Origin: Actinomycetes bacterium | GTDB lineage: Bacteria > Actinomycetota > Acidimicrobiia > Acidimicrobiales > RAAP-2 | Reading direction: 5' to 3' | DNA length: 45,883 nt | NCBI GenBank assembly: GCA_021791145.1 | Contig: JAJYXE010000029.1 | Span: 1-45,883, forward strand | Shown: piece after piece, positions 39,904 to 45,883 of the stretch | Layout of the letters: each line of letters begins with the position of its first letter | Numbering within the stretch: position 1 is the first letter of the stretch | Position numbers and translations under genes: made by a program | The notes under the pieces: generated by a model | What the model was told of the DNA's origin: nothing | Database searches by the model: none | What the model saw: the letters and a program-made list of their open reading frames with translations, nothing else

Positions 39904-40965
39904 GTGCGGCCGCGGGTAGGGATCCTCTGGCGCGGCGCGCGGGGAGCGGAGCGGCCCGCCGCGGACCGGGGCCTCGGGCCGCTGTTCGACGCGCTCTGCG
40001 CGGCGGGGGTCGACGCCGTGCCGGTTCCCTTCGGCGACGAGCGTGTCGAGGAGGTGCGCGCACAGCTGCGGGACCTGGCCGGGCTGCTCGTCTGGGTGAA
40101 CCCGATCCAGGACGGCGCCACCCGGAGACACGTCGACGAGCTGCTCGAGGAGGCGGCCGCGCGCGGCACCTGGGTGTCGGCCCATCCCGCGGTGATCCGC
40201 AAGATGGGCACGAAGCAGGTGCTCTTCGAGACCCGCCACCTCGGCTGGGGCACCGACACCGGGCTCTACCGGTCCGCCGACGAGCTCGCCGAGCGACTGC
40301 CCTCCCGGCTGTCCCGCCACGGGCGGCTCGTGGTCAAGCAGGGGCGCGGCAACGGCGGCAACGGCGTGTGGAGCGTGCAGCTCGCCGACCCGCGCGTGCC
40401 GGCGACGCTCGGCTCCGACGTGCTCGTGCGCGAGGCGCGGGCCAAGGAGGAAGCACCGACCGAGCGGATGCGGCTCGGCGAGCTCGTCGAGCGCTGCGCG
40501 CTGGTGCTCCCGTGGTCCGGCGTGCTCGTCGACCAGCCGTACCAGCGCCGCCTCGGCGAGGGGATGATCCGCTGCTACTTCTCCCACGACGAGGTCGTCG
40601 GCTTTGCGCGGCAGTGGCCGAAGGGGCTCCTCGATGCGGACGGCGCGGCCTCGCTCCCCGGCCGTGCGCCGGCGATGGAGCCCGCGGACGCCCCGGCCTA
40701 CCGGGCGCTCCGGGCGCGCGCCGAGCACGACTGGGTGCCCGAGATGCTCCGGGTCCTCGGGCTCCACACCACGGACCTCCCGGCCATCTGGGACGCCGAC
40801 TTCCTTTTCGGGACACGCAACGAAGACGGCGGGGACGAGCGCTACGTCCTGTGCGAGATCAATGTCAGCGCGGTCTGGCCGTTCCCCCCTTCGGCGACGC
40901 CGATCCTCGCCCGCAACGCGGCGGCACGCGTGGGCGCAAGAGGAGCGGGATCAGCAGGAGGCTAG
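39904..40965 (+). CDS. ATP-grasp-like protein of the Cj0069 type
   Basis: A 353-residue soluble protein resembling the Cj0069 family, an uncharacterised group with an ATP-grasp-like outline. It begins VRPRVGILWRGARG, has the block HPAVIRKMGTKQVLFETR then HLGWGTDTGLY, a Gly-rich loop VVKQGRGNGGNGVW typical for the ATP-grasp phosphate clamp, and a late metal-binding-like part DADFLFG with CEINVSAVWPFPPSA. It would join a carboxylate to an amine or thiol, but no substrate is known. GTG 39904 has GGAGAG about five bases upstream; a GTG at 39799 would add 35 low-complexity residues. Family name is from recall of motifs, so moderately sure. Confidence 0.72.
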   Translation: MRPRVGILWRGARGAERPAADRGLGPLFDALCAAGVDAVPVPFGDERVEEVRAQLRDLAGLLVWVNPIQDGATRRHVDELLEEAAARGTWVSAHPAVIRKMGTKQVLFETRHLGWGTDTGLYRSADELAERLPSRLSRHGRLVVKQGRGNGGNGVWSVQLADPRVPATLGSDVLVREARAKEEAPTERMRLGELVERCALVLPWSGVLVDQPYQRRLGEGMIRCYFSHDEVVGFARQWPKGLLDADGAASLPGRAPAMEPADAPAYRALRARAEHDWVPEMLRVLGLHTTDLPAIWDADFLFGTRNEDGGDERYVLCEINVSAVWPFPPSATPILARNAAARVGARGAGSAGG

Positions 40966-41019
40966 GCGGCTCGGAACGCCAACGTTCTAGGCTTCGGGCG
41001 CGAGCAGCGGAGGGGCGCC

Positions 41020-41316
41020 GTGGCGCAAGGGGTCATGCACGAAGAGACCTGCAGGCCGTCCGCCCGGCCGAGCCGGCGGCGGCGGGCTGCGTGCGCACTG
41101 CTCGGGGTCCTGATGGCGGTCGTGGCCCCGGTCGTCCTGACCGGCTGCACGTCCAGCGCCGGCGGCGCGAAGACAGGAGTGCCTGCGACACTGGCGCCGG
41201 GCGGCTCGACATTCACAGGCGGGACGCTGCCCAAGAAGCTCCACACAGTCGTCAAGAGCGGCACACTCACAGCTGGCGGAGCGGACACAAGCGCGCTGCG
41301 GACATCGGCGGGCTGA
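41020..41316 (+). CDS. Small Thr-rich lipoprotein
   Basis: A 98-residue lipoprotein of unknown function. GTG 41020 has GGAGGGG four bases upstream. Residues 1-43 are a lipoprotein signal: RPSRRRR, a hydrophobic core and the lipobox LTGC, with Cys43 to be lipidated and anchored outside the membrane. The 55 mature residues are Gly/Thr/Ser/Ala-rich, without Cys. Of the 11 Thr codons after the lipid Cys, 9 are ACA, whereas the two in the signal part are ACC. A -10-like TAGGCT lies at 40988-40993. The next lipoprotein gene starts within two bases of its stop. Confidence 0.75.
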   Translation: MAQGVMHEETCRPSARPSRRRRAACALLGVLMAVVAPVVLTGCTSSAGGAKTGVPATLAPGGSTFTGGTLPKKLHTVVKSGTLTAGGADTSALRTSAG

Positions 41317-41317
41317 T

Positions 41318-41911
41318 GTGCACGCTGAGCCGCGTGCAGGAAGGACGGGCGAAGGAAGAGGGGCTCTGCGCAAAGGCCGGTCCGAGACGCGCGGGGTGCG
41401 GACCGCCGTCGTGGTCTTGGCGCTCGGCGGATGCGTGCTCGCCGGCTGCGGCACCGGCACCGGCGGCGGCGTGCCGAGCGCAGGCACAACGAGCACGACC
41501 GCGGCCACGTCCCCTGCGCCCACGACCGTCTCGGTCGGCTCCGCCCTCGCCACGGCGACGACGGCTGAGCAGGACGCCAGGGCGGCCTACGAGGCGGTGA
41601 TCGGGAAGTTCGGTGTGGTCGAGCCGTTCCCCGCGATCGCCGCCCAAGAGACCCGCCACATCGAGATCCTGGACCACCTCGCCGCCCGGCACGGCGTGGC
41701 ACTCCCTACTGGACCGATCACCGCCACGGCGCCCCCGGCGACGATCAAGGCGGCGTGCCAGCTGGGCGCGCGAACCGAAGCACACCTCGTGTCGTTGTAC
41801 GCCCGGCTCATCGCAGAAGTCCCCGTCCACCCCGACCTCGTCAAAGCGTTCGGCGACCTCCGTGCCGCCGCACGTGTCCATGCGCTCCCGGCCTTCGAGC
41901 GGTGCGCGTGA
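41318..41911 (+). CDS. DUF2202-like ferritin-fold lipoprotein
   Basis: A 197-residue exported protein, or 171 residues if the GTG at 41396 is used. The lipobox is VLAGC; then a Thr/Ser linker and a four-helix domain with EQDARAAYEAVIGKFG, EPFPAIAAQETRHIEILDHL and a C-terminal helix pair. The E..A and ET.HIEIL pattern is that of DUF2202/ferritin-like proteins, where Glu and His bind a di-metal site. A role in metal or redox stress at the cell surface is inferred. GTG 41318 directly follows the previous stop, so the two lipoproteins are co-translated. Unlike its neighbour it hardly uses ACA for Thr. Confidence 0.8.
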   Translation: MHAEPRAGRTGEGRGALRKGRSETRGVRTAVVVLALGGCVLAGCGTGTGGGVPSAGTTSTTAATSPAPTTVSVGSALATATTAEQDARAAYEAVIGKFGVVEPFPAIAAQETRHIEILDHLAARHGVALPTGPITATAPPATIKAACQLGARTEAHLVSLYARLIAEVPVHPDLVKAFGDLRAAARVHALPAFERCA

Positions 41912-41975
41912 GCGGCGACGCGCGGCTCCGGCAGCGCCCCGCCCGGCGCTCCGGCGCGTGACGGACGCGGGCGGG

Positions 41976-42013
41976 TGCCGCCACTCGTTGGGTCGCAGAT
42001 CCCGAGTGGCGCA
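41976..42013 (+). repeat. Dispersed hairpin repeat, copy 1
   Basis: Stem TGC(c)GCCACTCG with CGAGTGGCGCA around TTGGGTCGCAGATCC, then ACCGTCCGGCGGCC. Confidence 0.7.
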
Positions 42014-42251
42014 ACCGTCCGGCGGCCGCCACCAGCGCCCGGTACGCGGAGAGCCGACCTCATCCCGTCCCGGCCGGCACGTTCCCGCGGGAACGCGCTA
42101 GGCCCTCGAGCTCTTTCGCTCGCGCTCGTCGCCAGGGGCAACAGCGCCCGCAGAGGCAGGCCCGCCGGCTCTGCTGGCTTTGCCGGGGGAGGCCGACGCG
42201 CGGCCGGCAGCGCCCCGCCCCGCGCTCTGGCGCGTGACGGACGCGGGCGGG

Positions 42252-42289
42252 TGCCGCCACTCGTTGGGTCGCAGATCCCGAGTGGCGCA
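42252..42289 (+). repeat. Dispersed hairpin repeat, copy 2
   Basis: Identical stem and loop to copy 1, shifted by 276 bases. Confidence 0.7.
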
Positions 42290-42352
42290 ACCGTCCGGCG
42301 GCCGCCACCCGCGCCCGGTACGAGGAGAGCCGACCTCGTCCCGTCCCGGCCC

Positions 42353-42374
42353 GCACGTTCCCGCGGGAACGTGC
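42353..42374. repeat. Perfect 22-base palindrome
   Basis: The left arm reads GCACGTTCCCG and the right arm is its exact complement. The matching place in copy 1 (42077-42098) has one mismatch. Could be an operator, a recognition site or part of the repeat's secondary structure. Confidence 0.6.
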
Positions 42375-42540
42375 CAGGGGCTGGGGAGCGTCCGGCGGCC
42401 GGTACCCGCTCACGGTGCGCGGAGAGCCGACCTCGTGCTGCCGCGCCGACCCTGGCCCACCGGCGCAGATCCCGCCGCCTCCTCCTACGGGCTGGGACGT
42501 CTCGGCAAGAACGCGCCCGGTCCCGGCTCGGCGCGCACGC

Positions 42541-43488
42541 TCAGTGGGACACCTCGTCGTCGACCGAGAGGTCCTCGCGGAGGTCCTCGCGGAGGCGATG
42601 ATGATGCCCGGGGTGCCTGAAGTGGCTGAAGTGGCCGAAGTGGCCGCTCATGATCGGCGAGGCTGCTACGAGGATGACCCCCACGACCGCCACCGCCAGG
42701 CCGAGGGTCTCGAACGTCAGTGCGACGGCGCTCCGGTCGAGGTAGTCGTGGTAGAGGCCGACCCCGAACGCGATGCCCGCGATCGGTTCGATGGCGGTCG
42801 ACGCGGGCAGCGACGCGGACAGCGGAGCCTCTTCGAAGGCGGTCTGTGCCAGCAGCATGGCGACGATCGCCACTCCGAGCAGGGTGTACGCGGGCCAGCT
42901 GGTCAGCATGGCCAGCACGCCATGGTCGAGCGAGGCCATGGTGCGCTGGGTGAGCGCATCCTGCAGGCCGTAGAGGAAGCCCGCCGCGCTCGCAAGCAGG
43001 GTCGCCTGCCGGTAGGGGGTCTGGCGCCGGGAGATCGTGACGAGCGTGCTCGCCAGCACGGCGACCACCCCGGCACCGAGCACCCAGTTGGTCCACGGAA
43101 CGTAGCCGTTGTACCTGCCGTGGGGATCTCCCGCGACGACGAAGACGGTCAGGCCTGCGAGCAGCAGGACGCACCCGACCCACTCGCGCACCCCCAGGCG
43201 CCGGCGGCTCCAGATGGCGGCCAGCGGCAGGGCGAAGAGCAGGTTGGTCGCGATGACCGGCTCGACCAGCGCAAGGTCTCCCGTCTTCAGCGCGGAGGCT
43301 CCGAGCACCTGTCCCACCACCATCGTCGCGATGCCGGCGAGCCACACGGGGCGCTGGACGAGCTTGATGAGGAGGAGGAACGAGAGCCGCTCGTCCGGAG
43401 GCTCCTGGGCAGCGACTCGCTGCTGCACCACGAACCCCACTGCGAGGAACAGCGCGGCGCCGAGCGAGAGCGCGATCGTCAGTGCCAC
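42541..43488 (-). CDS. DMT-superfamily permease with histidine-rich tail
   Basis: A 315-residue inner-membrane protein of the drug/metabolite transporter superfamily: nine or ten hydrophobic segments in two EamA-like halves (MALTIALSLGAALFLAVGF at the start, ALTFETLGLAVAVVGVILVA at the end), with the inner landmark DLALVEPVIATNLLFALPLA. Residues 281-315 form a cytoplasmic tail with eight His (GHFGHFSHFRHPGHHH), then two LRED units, followed by an acidic end. Such tails bind Ni, Zn or Cu in some transporters, so a metal link is possible. GTG 43488 has no SD. It is a homolog of the next permease upstream and could pair with it. Confidence 0.85.
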   Translation of the reverse strand: MALTIALSLGAALFLAVGFVVQQRVAAQEPPDERLSFLLLIKLVQRPVWLAGIATMVVGQVLGASALKTGDLALVEPVIATNLLFALPLAAIWSRRRLGVREWVGCVLLLAGLTVFVVAGDPHGRYNGYVPWTNWVLGAGVVAVLASTLVTISRRQTPYRQATLLASAAGFLYGLQDALTQRTMASLDHGVLAMLTSWPAYTLLGVAIVAMLLAQTAFEEAPLSASLPASTAIEPIAGIAFGVGLYHDYLDRSAVALTFETLGLAVAVVGVILVAASPIMSGHFGHFSHFRHPGHHHRLREDLREDLSVDDEVSH

Positions 43489-43646
43489 AGGACGACGCCG
43501 TACCCGTTGGAGAGCTCCCGCACGCTCTCGTAACTATGCACCACAGCCTGCTGAGGCAACGTGCAAGACCCGGCCAGACCCGTGCCGACCAGGGGCGGGG
43601 CGGCGGCAGGGGGCGGTGCCACCGGTTCTGCCAGGTCGGGCGCCGC

Positions 43647-44567
43647 CTACGACGGTGTCTGCCCCGACGGCTGGGAGGCGCGCCCTGTCTCCCGGCGCTG
43701 CGTGCGCTGCAGGCAGTGGATGAGGGGAGAGGTGTCGAGCGTGACGATGCCGGCAAGGAGAAGGCCGATGCCCACGCCGATGCCGATCAGCCAGGGGCCG
43801 GTGCGGATGTGCTCGTGGAACAGCACGATGCCGAAGACGATCGCCACCGAGGGGTCGACGGCATCGACCACCGGCATGCTCGAGGCGAGCGGCCCGGCTT
43901 CGTAGGCACTCTGGACGAGCAGGAGCCCGATGATCGCCGTCGCAGCCATCGCCCACAGCTCCCAGCTCTCGAGGCCCGTGACGAGCCCGTGCTCGAAGCG
44001 AGGGATCACCGCCTTGATGAGCGCCTCCTGGGTCGCGAGCATGATCCCGGCGGCCAGCGCGTACAGGGAGGAACGGAGCGGGCCCACCCTGGTGCGGCCG
44101 ACGGTGACGACGAGCACGCTGAGCCCGGCCGCGACTCCAAGGGCCAGGATCCACTGATCGACCGGGGCAGAAGGCCGCCCCGCCCCCGGGGAGCCGGACG
44201 CGATGCCCACGGCGAGGCCGACGCCGACGGCGACAGCCCCGGCCCACTCGCGCCACGTCATGCGCATGCCACGCCAACGCACCGAGATCGGCAAGGCGAA
44301 GAGCAGCTCGCTCACGACCAGGGGCTGGACGAGCACGAGCGGGCCGAAGCTGAGCGCGAGCGCCTCGAGGACTGTGGCGAAGAAGGCGAGCCCGATGCCG
44401 AGCAGCCAGAGCCGGTCCTGGGCGAGGGCGAGGATGAGCCGGAACGACAGCGCCTCGCCTTCGGGGCGGGTGCTCGCTGCACGCTGCTGGAGCACGCCGC
44501 CCGCGGCGAAGCTCGCACCCGCGAAGAGCGCGGCCACGATCGAGATGGCTTCGTCACCGCCGCCCAC
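43647..44567 (-). CDS. DMT-superfamily permease
   Basis: A 306-residue homolog of the permease at 42541-43488, encoded just upstream on the same strand. It shares the LQQR..... EGE.LSF start region, the LVLVQPLVVSELLFALPI segment, ATQEALIK, and the EHIRTGPWLIGIGVGIGLLL end; two EamA-like halves give about ten membrane segments. GTG 44567 has AGGAG eight bases upstream. The C-terminal 25 residues are polar and lack the His-rich tail. The two genes are 158 bases apart, so they may be one operon or a duplicated pair with separate starts. Substrate is unknown. Confidence 0.85.
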   Translation of the reverse strand: MGGGDEAISIVAALFAGASFAAGGVLQQRAASTRPEGEALSFRLILALAQDRLWLLGIGLAFFATVLEALALSFGPLVLVQPLVVSELLFALPISVRWRGMRMTWREWAGAVAVGVGLAVGIASGSPGAGRPSAPVDQWILALGVAAGLSVLVVTVGRTRVGPLRSSLYALAAGIMLATQEALIKAVIPRFEHGLVTGLESWELWAMAATAIIGLLLVQSAYEAGPLASSMPVVDAVDPSVAIVFGIVLFHEHIRTGPWLIGIGVGIGLLLAGIVTLDTSPLIHCLQRTQRRETGRASQPSGQTPS

Positions 44568-44880
44568 GAGCTGTCTCCTCTACCGGGAGCTCGACGTGCG
44601 AAGTCGGCGTCGGAGGGACCGGGCGCGCTCGTCCGCTCCGGGGCAGCCCCGTCCGCGGAAGGTCCGAGACCCGATGCACCCCGCCAACCGAGACCCTCCC
44701 TCGTGCTCCACGCCGCTCCCGTCTCGCTGGCCGCGCTTGGCCCCCCAGCCAGGCAGCCACTCCGATGCTACGAGCGTCGAGGGGACCCGCCTCGTGCTCG
44801 CGCCCCGCCGTTGCAGCGCCGTCCGGCGCGTGGTCAACTCCACTCGCCTGGCTGACGATCACCGACGATGGGAGACGCCG
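44568..44880. other. Divergent spacer, no gene seen
   Basis: 313 GC-rich bases between the divergent permease and acetyltransferase genes. I see no repeat, hairpin or convincing promoter box apart from the SD elements of the two genes. Confidence 0.4.
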
Positions 44881-45432
44881 ATGTCGCTGCCCACCCCCAC
44901 GTTGCACACGGTCCGCCTGCGGCTGCGTCCCTTCGATGAGCTCGATGCGGACGACCTGTTTGCAATGCACAGCAGTGCGAACGTGATGCGCTATTGGGAC
45001 GCGCCCTTGTGGACCGAGCGCGACCGCGCTGAACGGTTCATCGCGGCCTGCCGGCAGATGTCCGAGGAGGGCTCCGGAGTGCGATTGGCCGTGGAGCGTG
45101 ACTGCGACGGGGCGCTCATCGGCTGGTGCAGCGTGAGCCGATGGAACCCGGCGTACCGAAGCGCGTCGCTCGGGTACTGCTTCGACGATGCCGTGTGGGG
45201 CCAGGGCTACGCGACCGAGGCCGCGCGTGCAGTGCTGAGGTGGGCATTCGACGCGCTGGACCTGAACCGCGTCCAGGCCGAGACCGACACGCGCAACCTC
45301 GCATCTGCCCGCGTGCTGGAGAAGCTCGGGTTCGTGCGTGAAGGGACGTTGCGGGAAGACTGCATCGTGAACGGCGAGGTCTCCGACACGTGGGTCTACG
45401 GGTTGATCAAGAAGGAGTGGCGGCCGCTCTGA
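44881..45432 (+). CDS. GNAT acetyltransferase of the RimJ/RimL type
   Basis: Transfers an acetyl group from acetyl-CoA to an amine, 183 residues. It starts LHTVRLRLRPFDELDADDLF, the usual RimJ/RimL opening, includes RLAVERDCDGALIGWCSV and the CoA-binding segment YCFDDAVWGQGYATEAARA, and closes with NLASARVLEKLGFVREG. These are standard positions for the family; targets range from ribosomal proteins to small molecules and cannot be told here. ATG 44881 is preferred because GGGAG lies six bases upstream and the domain starts directly after it. Confidence 0.92.
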   Translation: MSLPTPTLHTVRLRLRPFDELDADDLFAMHSSANVMRYWDAPLWTERDRAERFIAACRQMSEEGSGVRLAVERDCDGALIGWCSVSRWNPAYRSASLGYCFDDAVWGQGYATEAARAVLRWAFDALDLNRVQAETDTRNLASARVLEKLGFVREGTLREDCIVNGEVSDTWVYGLIKKEWRPL

Positions 45433-45514
45433 CGTCGTGGCTCGAGGAGGCAGACCGGGGGGAGGTCGGGCTCAGGGCGCTTGTCGGGCCCAACAGGCAG
45501 GGGCCAGCCGTGGG

Positions 45515-45520
45515 CATGAT
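45515..45520 (+). promoter_or_regulatory. Possible leaderless -10 box CATGAT
   Basis: CATGAT, 7 bases, then ATG 45528; no SD. First base deviates from TAnnnT. Confidence 0.35.
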
Positions 45521-45527
45521 GGTTGGT

Positions 45528-45746
45528 ATGACGTCCAAGGCCAACATCGCCGTCAGCCTGCCGCCGCCCCTCGTTGACGCCGCACGGGCCGCCGTGGCCG
45601 AAGGTCGGGCTCCCAACGTCTCCGCCTATGTCGCGCACGCGCTCGAAGAGCAGATCAAGCTCGACGACCTCGACTCTCTCCTCGATGAACTGCTCTCAAA
45701 GAGCGGCTGGCCCCTGACCGGACTTCCGGAGCTCGTAGGCATTTGA
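45528..45746 (+). CDS. Ribbon-helix-helix antitoxin-like protein
   Basis: A 72-residue protein. MTSKANIAVSLPPPLVDAAR and GRAPNVSAYVAHALEEQIK fit a beta strand and two helices of ribbon-helix-helix antitoxins (VapB/ParD group); the C-terminal LLDELLSKSGWPLT resembles the toxin-binding tail, which in relatives continues further before the stop. The shorter start at ATG 45528 is chosen from the domain boundary and the leaderless box; an in-frame ORF reaches back to 45390. No toxin gene overlaps its end. One could begin at GTG 45874, beyond which the window stops. It would bind its own promoter as a dimer. Confidence 0.75.
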   Translation: MTSKANIAVSLPPPLVDAARAAVAEGRAPNVSAYVAHALEEQIKLDDLDSLLDELLSKSGWPLTGLPELVGI

Positions 45747-45883
45747 GGTCCCGCGGCCGAGCAAAGTGCCAGGCAGGAACGCTGGAAGGTGGCCGGGGCC
45801 CGAGAAGGCGTAGGCACATGGGGGCCCGCTAAATCCGTCAATCTACCTGGAGTGCCGACTAGAGTTCGTAGGCGTGTACCTGC
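45747..45883 (+). other. 3' flank with a possible start of a cut-off gene
   Basis: TAGAGT (45860-45865) lies 8 bases before GTG TAC CTG at 45874, which could be the first codons of a protein starting M-Y-L, as in PIN-domain toxins. Only ten bases are visible, so this is a suggestion. Confidence 0.2.

Larger units (their letters stand above)
41912..42540. repeat. Repeat-rich spacer: two tandem copies with period 276 plus a partial copy
   Basis: 629 bases without a credible gene. A segment of about 160 bases (from about 41935 to 42098) recurs exactly 276 bases later (about 42211-42374) with few changes; a third, truncated copy of its right part is at 42388-42437 (CGTCCGGCGGCC and GGAGAGCCGACCTCGT). 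Each full copy holds the dispersed hairpin and ends in a GC-rich palindrome. Frames reading through here look like coding only because of GC content. Confidence 0.75.

Noticed and set aside
42353..42374. Phage attachment site
   Set aside because: The palindrome lies inside a tandem repeat and no integrase or tRNA gene is nearby.
41975..42620. Frame reading through the tandem repeats as a repetitive protein
   Set aside because: The repeat period of 276 keeps any frame open, but there is no SD, start or hydrophobic or structural pattern, and the DNA conserves a hairpin rather than a protein.

Overview
The window is high-GC DNA from a Gram-positive (monoderm) actinobacterium, most likely in or near the class Acidimicrobiia. 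This rests on strong G/C preference at third codon positions, many GTG starts, start codons that sit a fixed 7 bases after a TAnnnT box (leaderless transcripts), a secreted protein of GYW..DGGVFTFGDA repeats that is common in that class, and type IV pilus genes without any outer-membrane secretin. The placement is inference. I see no tRNA, rRNA, CRISPR array, transposase or phage gene.

Layout. 1-3.1 kb (minus): a conserved hypothetical, a TraR/DksA-type zinc-finger protein, a HELGH metalloprotease-like protein and the start of a very glycine-rich exported protein that runs off the left edge. 3.2-7.0 kb (plus): an ABC-2 exporter pair, a solitary DNA methyltransferase and a zinc-finger/pRiA4b-type protein, with a possible frameshifted small gene between the last two. 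7.2-8.5 kb (minus): a polytopic GT-C-like membrane protein. 8.9-9.9 kb: a secreted propeller-like repeat protein followed by a 26-base tandem repeat and a strong hairpin.

10.0-33.1 kb is dominated by a type IV pilus system in three blocks. Cassette A (10.0-14.1 kb, plus) has three overlapping prepilin-like genes (PilV-, PilW- and PilX-like). Cassette B (20.5-26.7 kb, plus) has pilT followed by PilW-, PilV- and PilX-like genes. The core block (27.5-33.1 kb, minus) reads pilB, pilC, major pilin, a GT-C-like membrane protein and a second small pilin. PilB would extend and PilT retract the fibre, PilC is the membrane platform, and the large modular pilin-like proteins probably form tips or adhesins. 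The prepilin peptidase and PilM/N/O are not in the window. Between cassettes A and B lie an SGNH hydrolase, a small unknown gene, a large hybrid sensor kinase and an OmpR-type regulator.

33.5-45.9 kb is mostly metabolism and transport: a split PEP-synthase/rifampin-phosphotransferase-like enzyme whose ATP-grasp half carries a cyclic-nucleotide-binding domain, an acetate/succinate-type transporter facing a propionyl-CoA synthetase, an ATP-grasp-like protein, two lipoproteins, a repeat-rich spacer, two DMT-family permeases (one with a His-rich tail), a GNAT acetyltransferase and a ribbon-helix-helix antitoxin-like gene.

The strongest leads are the split cyclic-nucleotide-linked dikinase-like pair, the structured leader of the major pilin mRNA with an internal anti-SD loop, the ACA threonine-codon enrichment confined to pilin-type and one lipoprotein gene, a dispersed hairpin repeat with a compensatory base change, and two paralogous GT-C-like membrane proteins of which one is embedded in the pilus operon.
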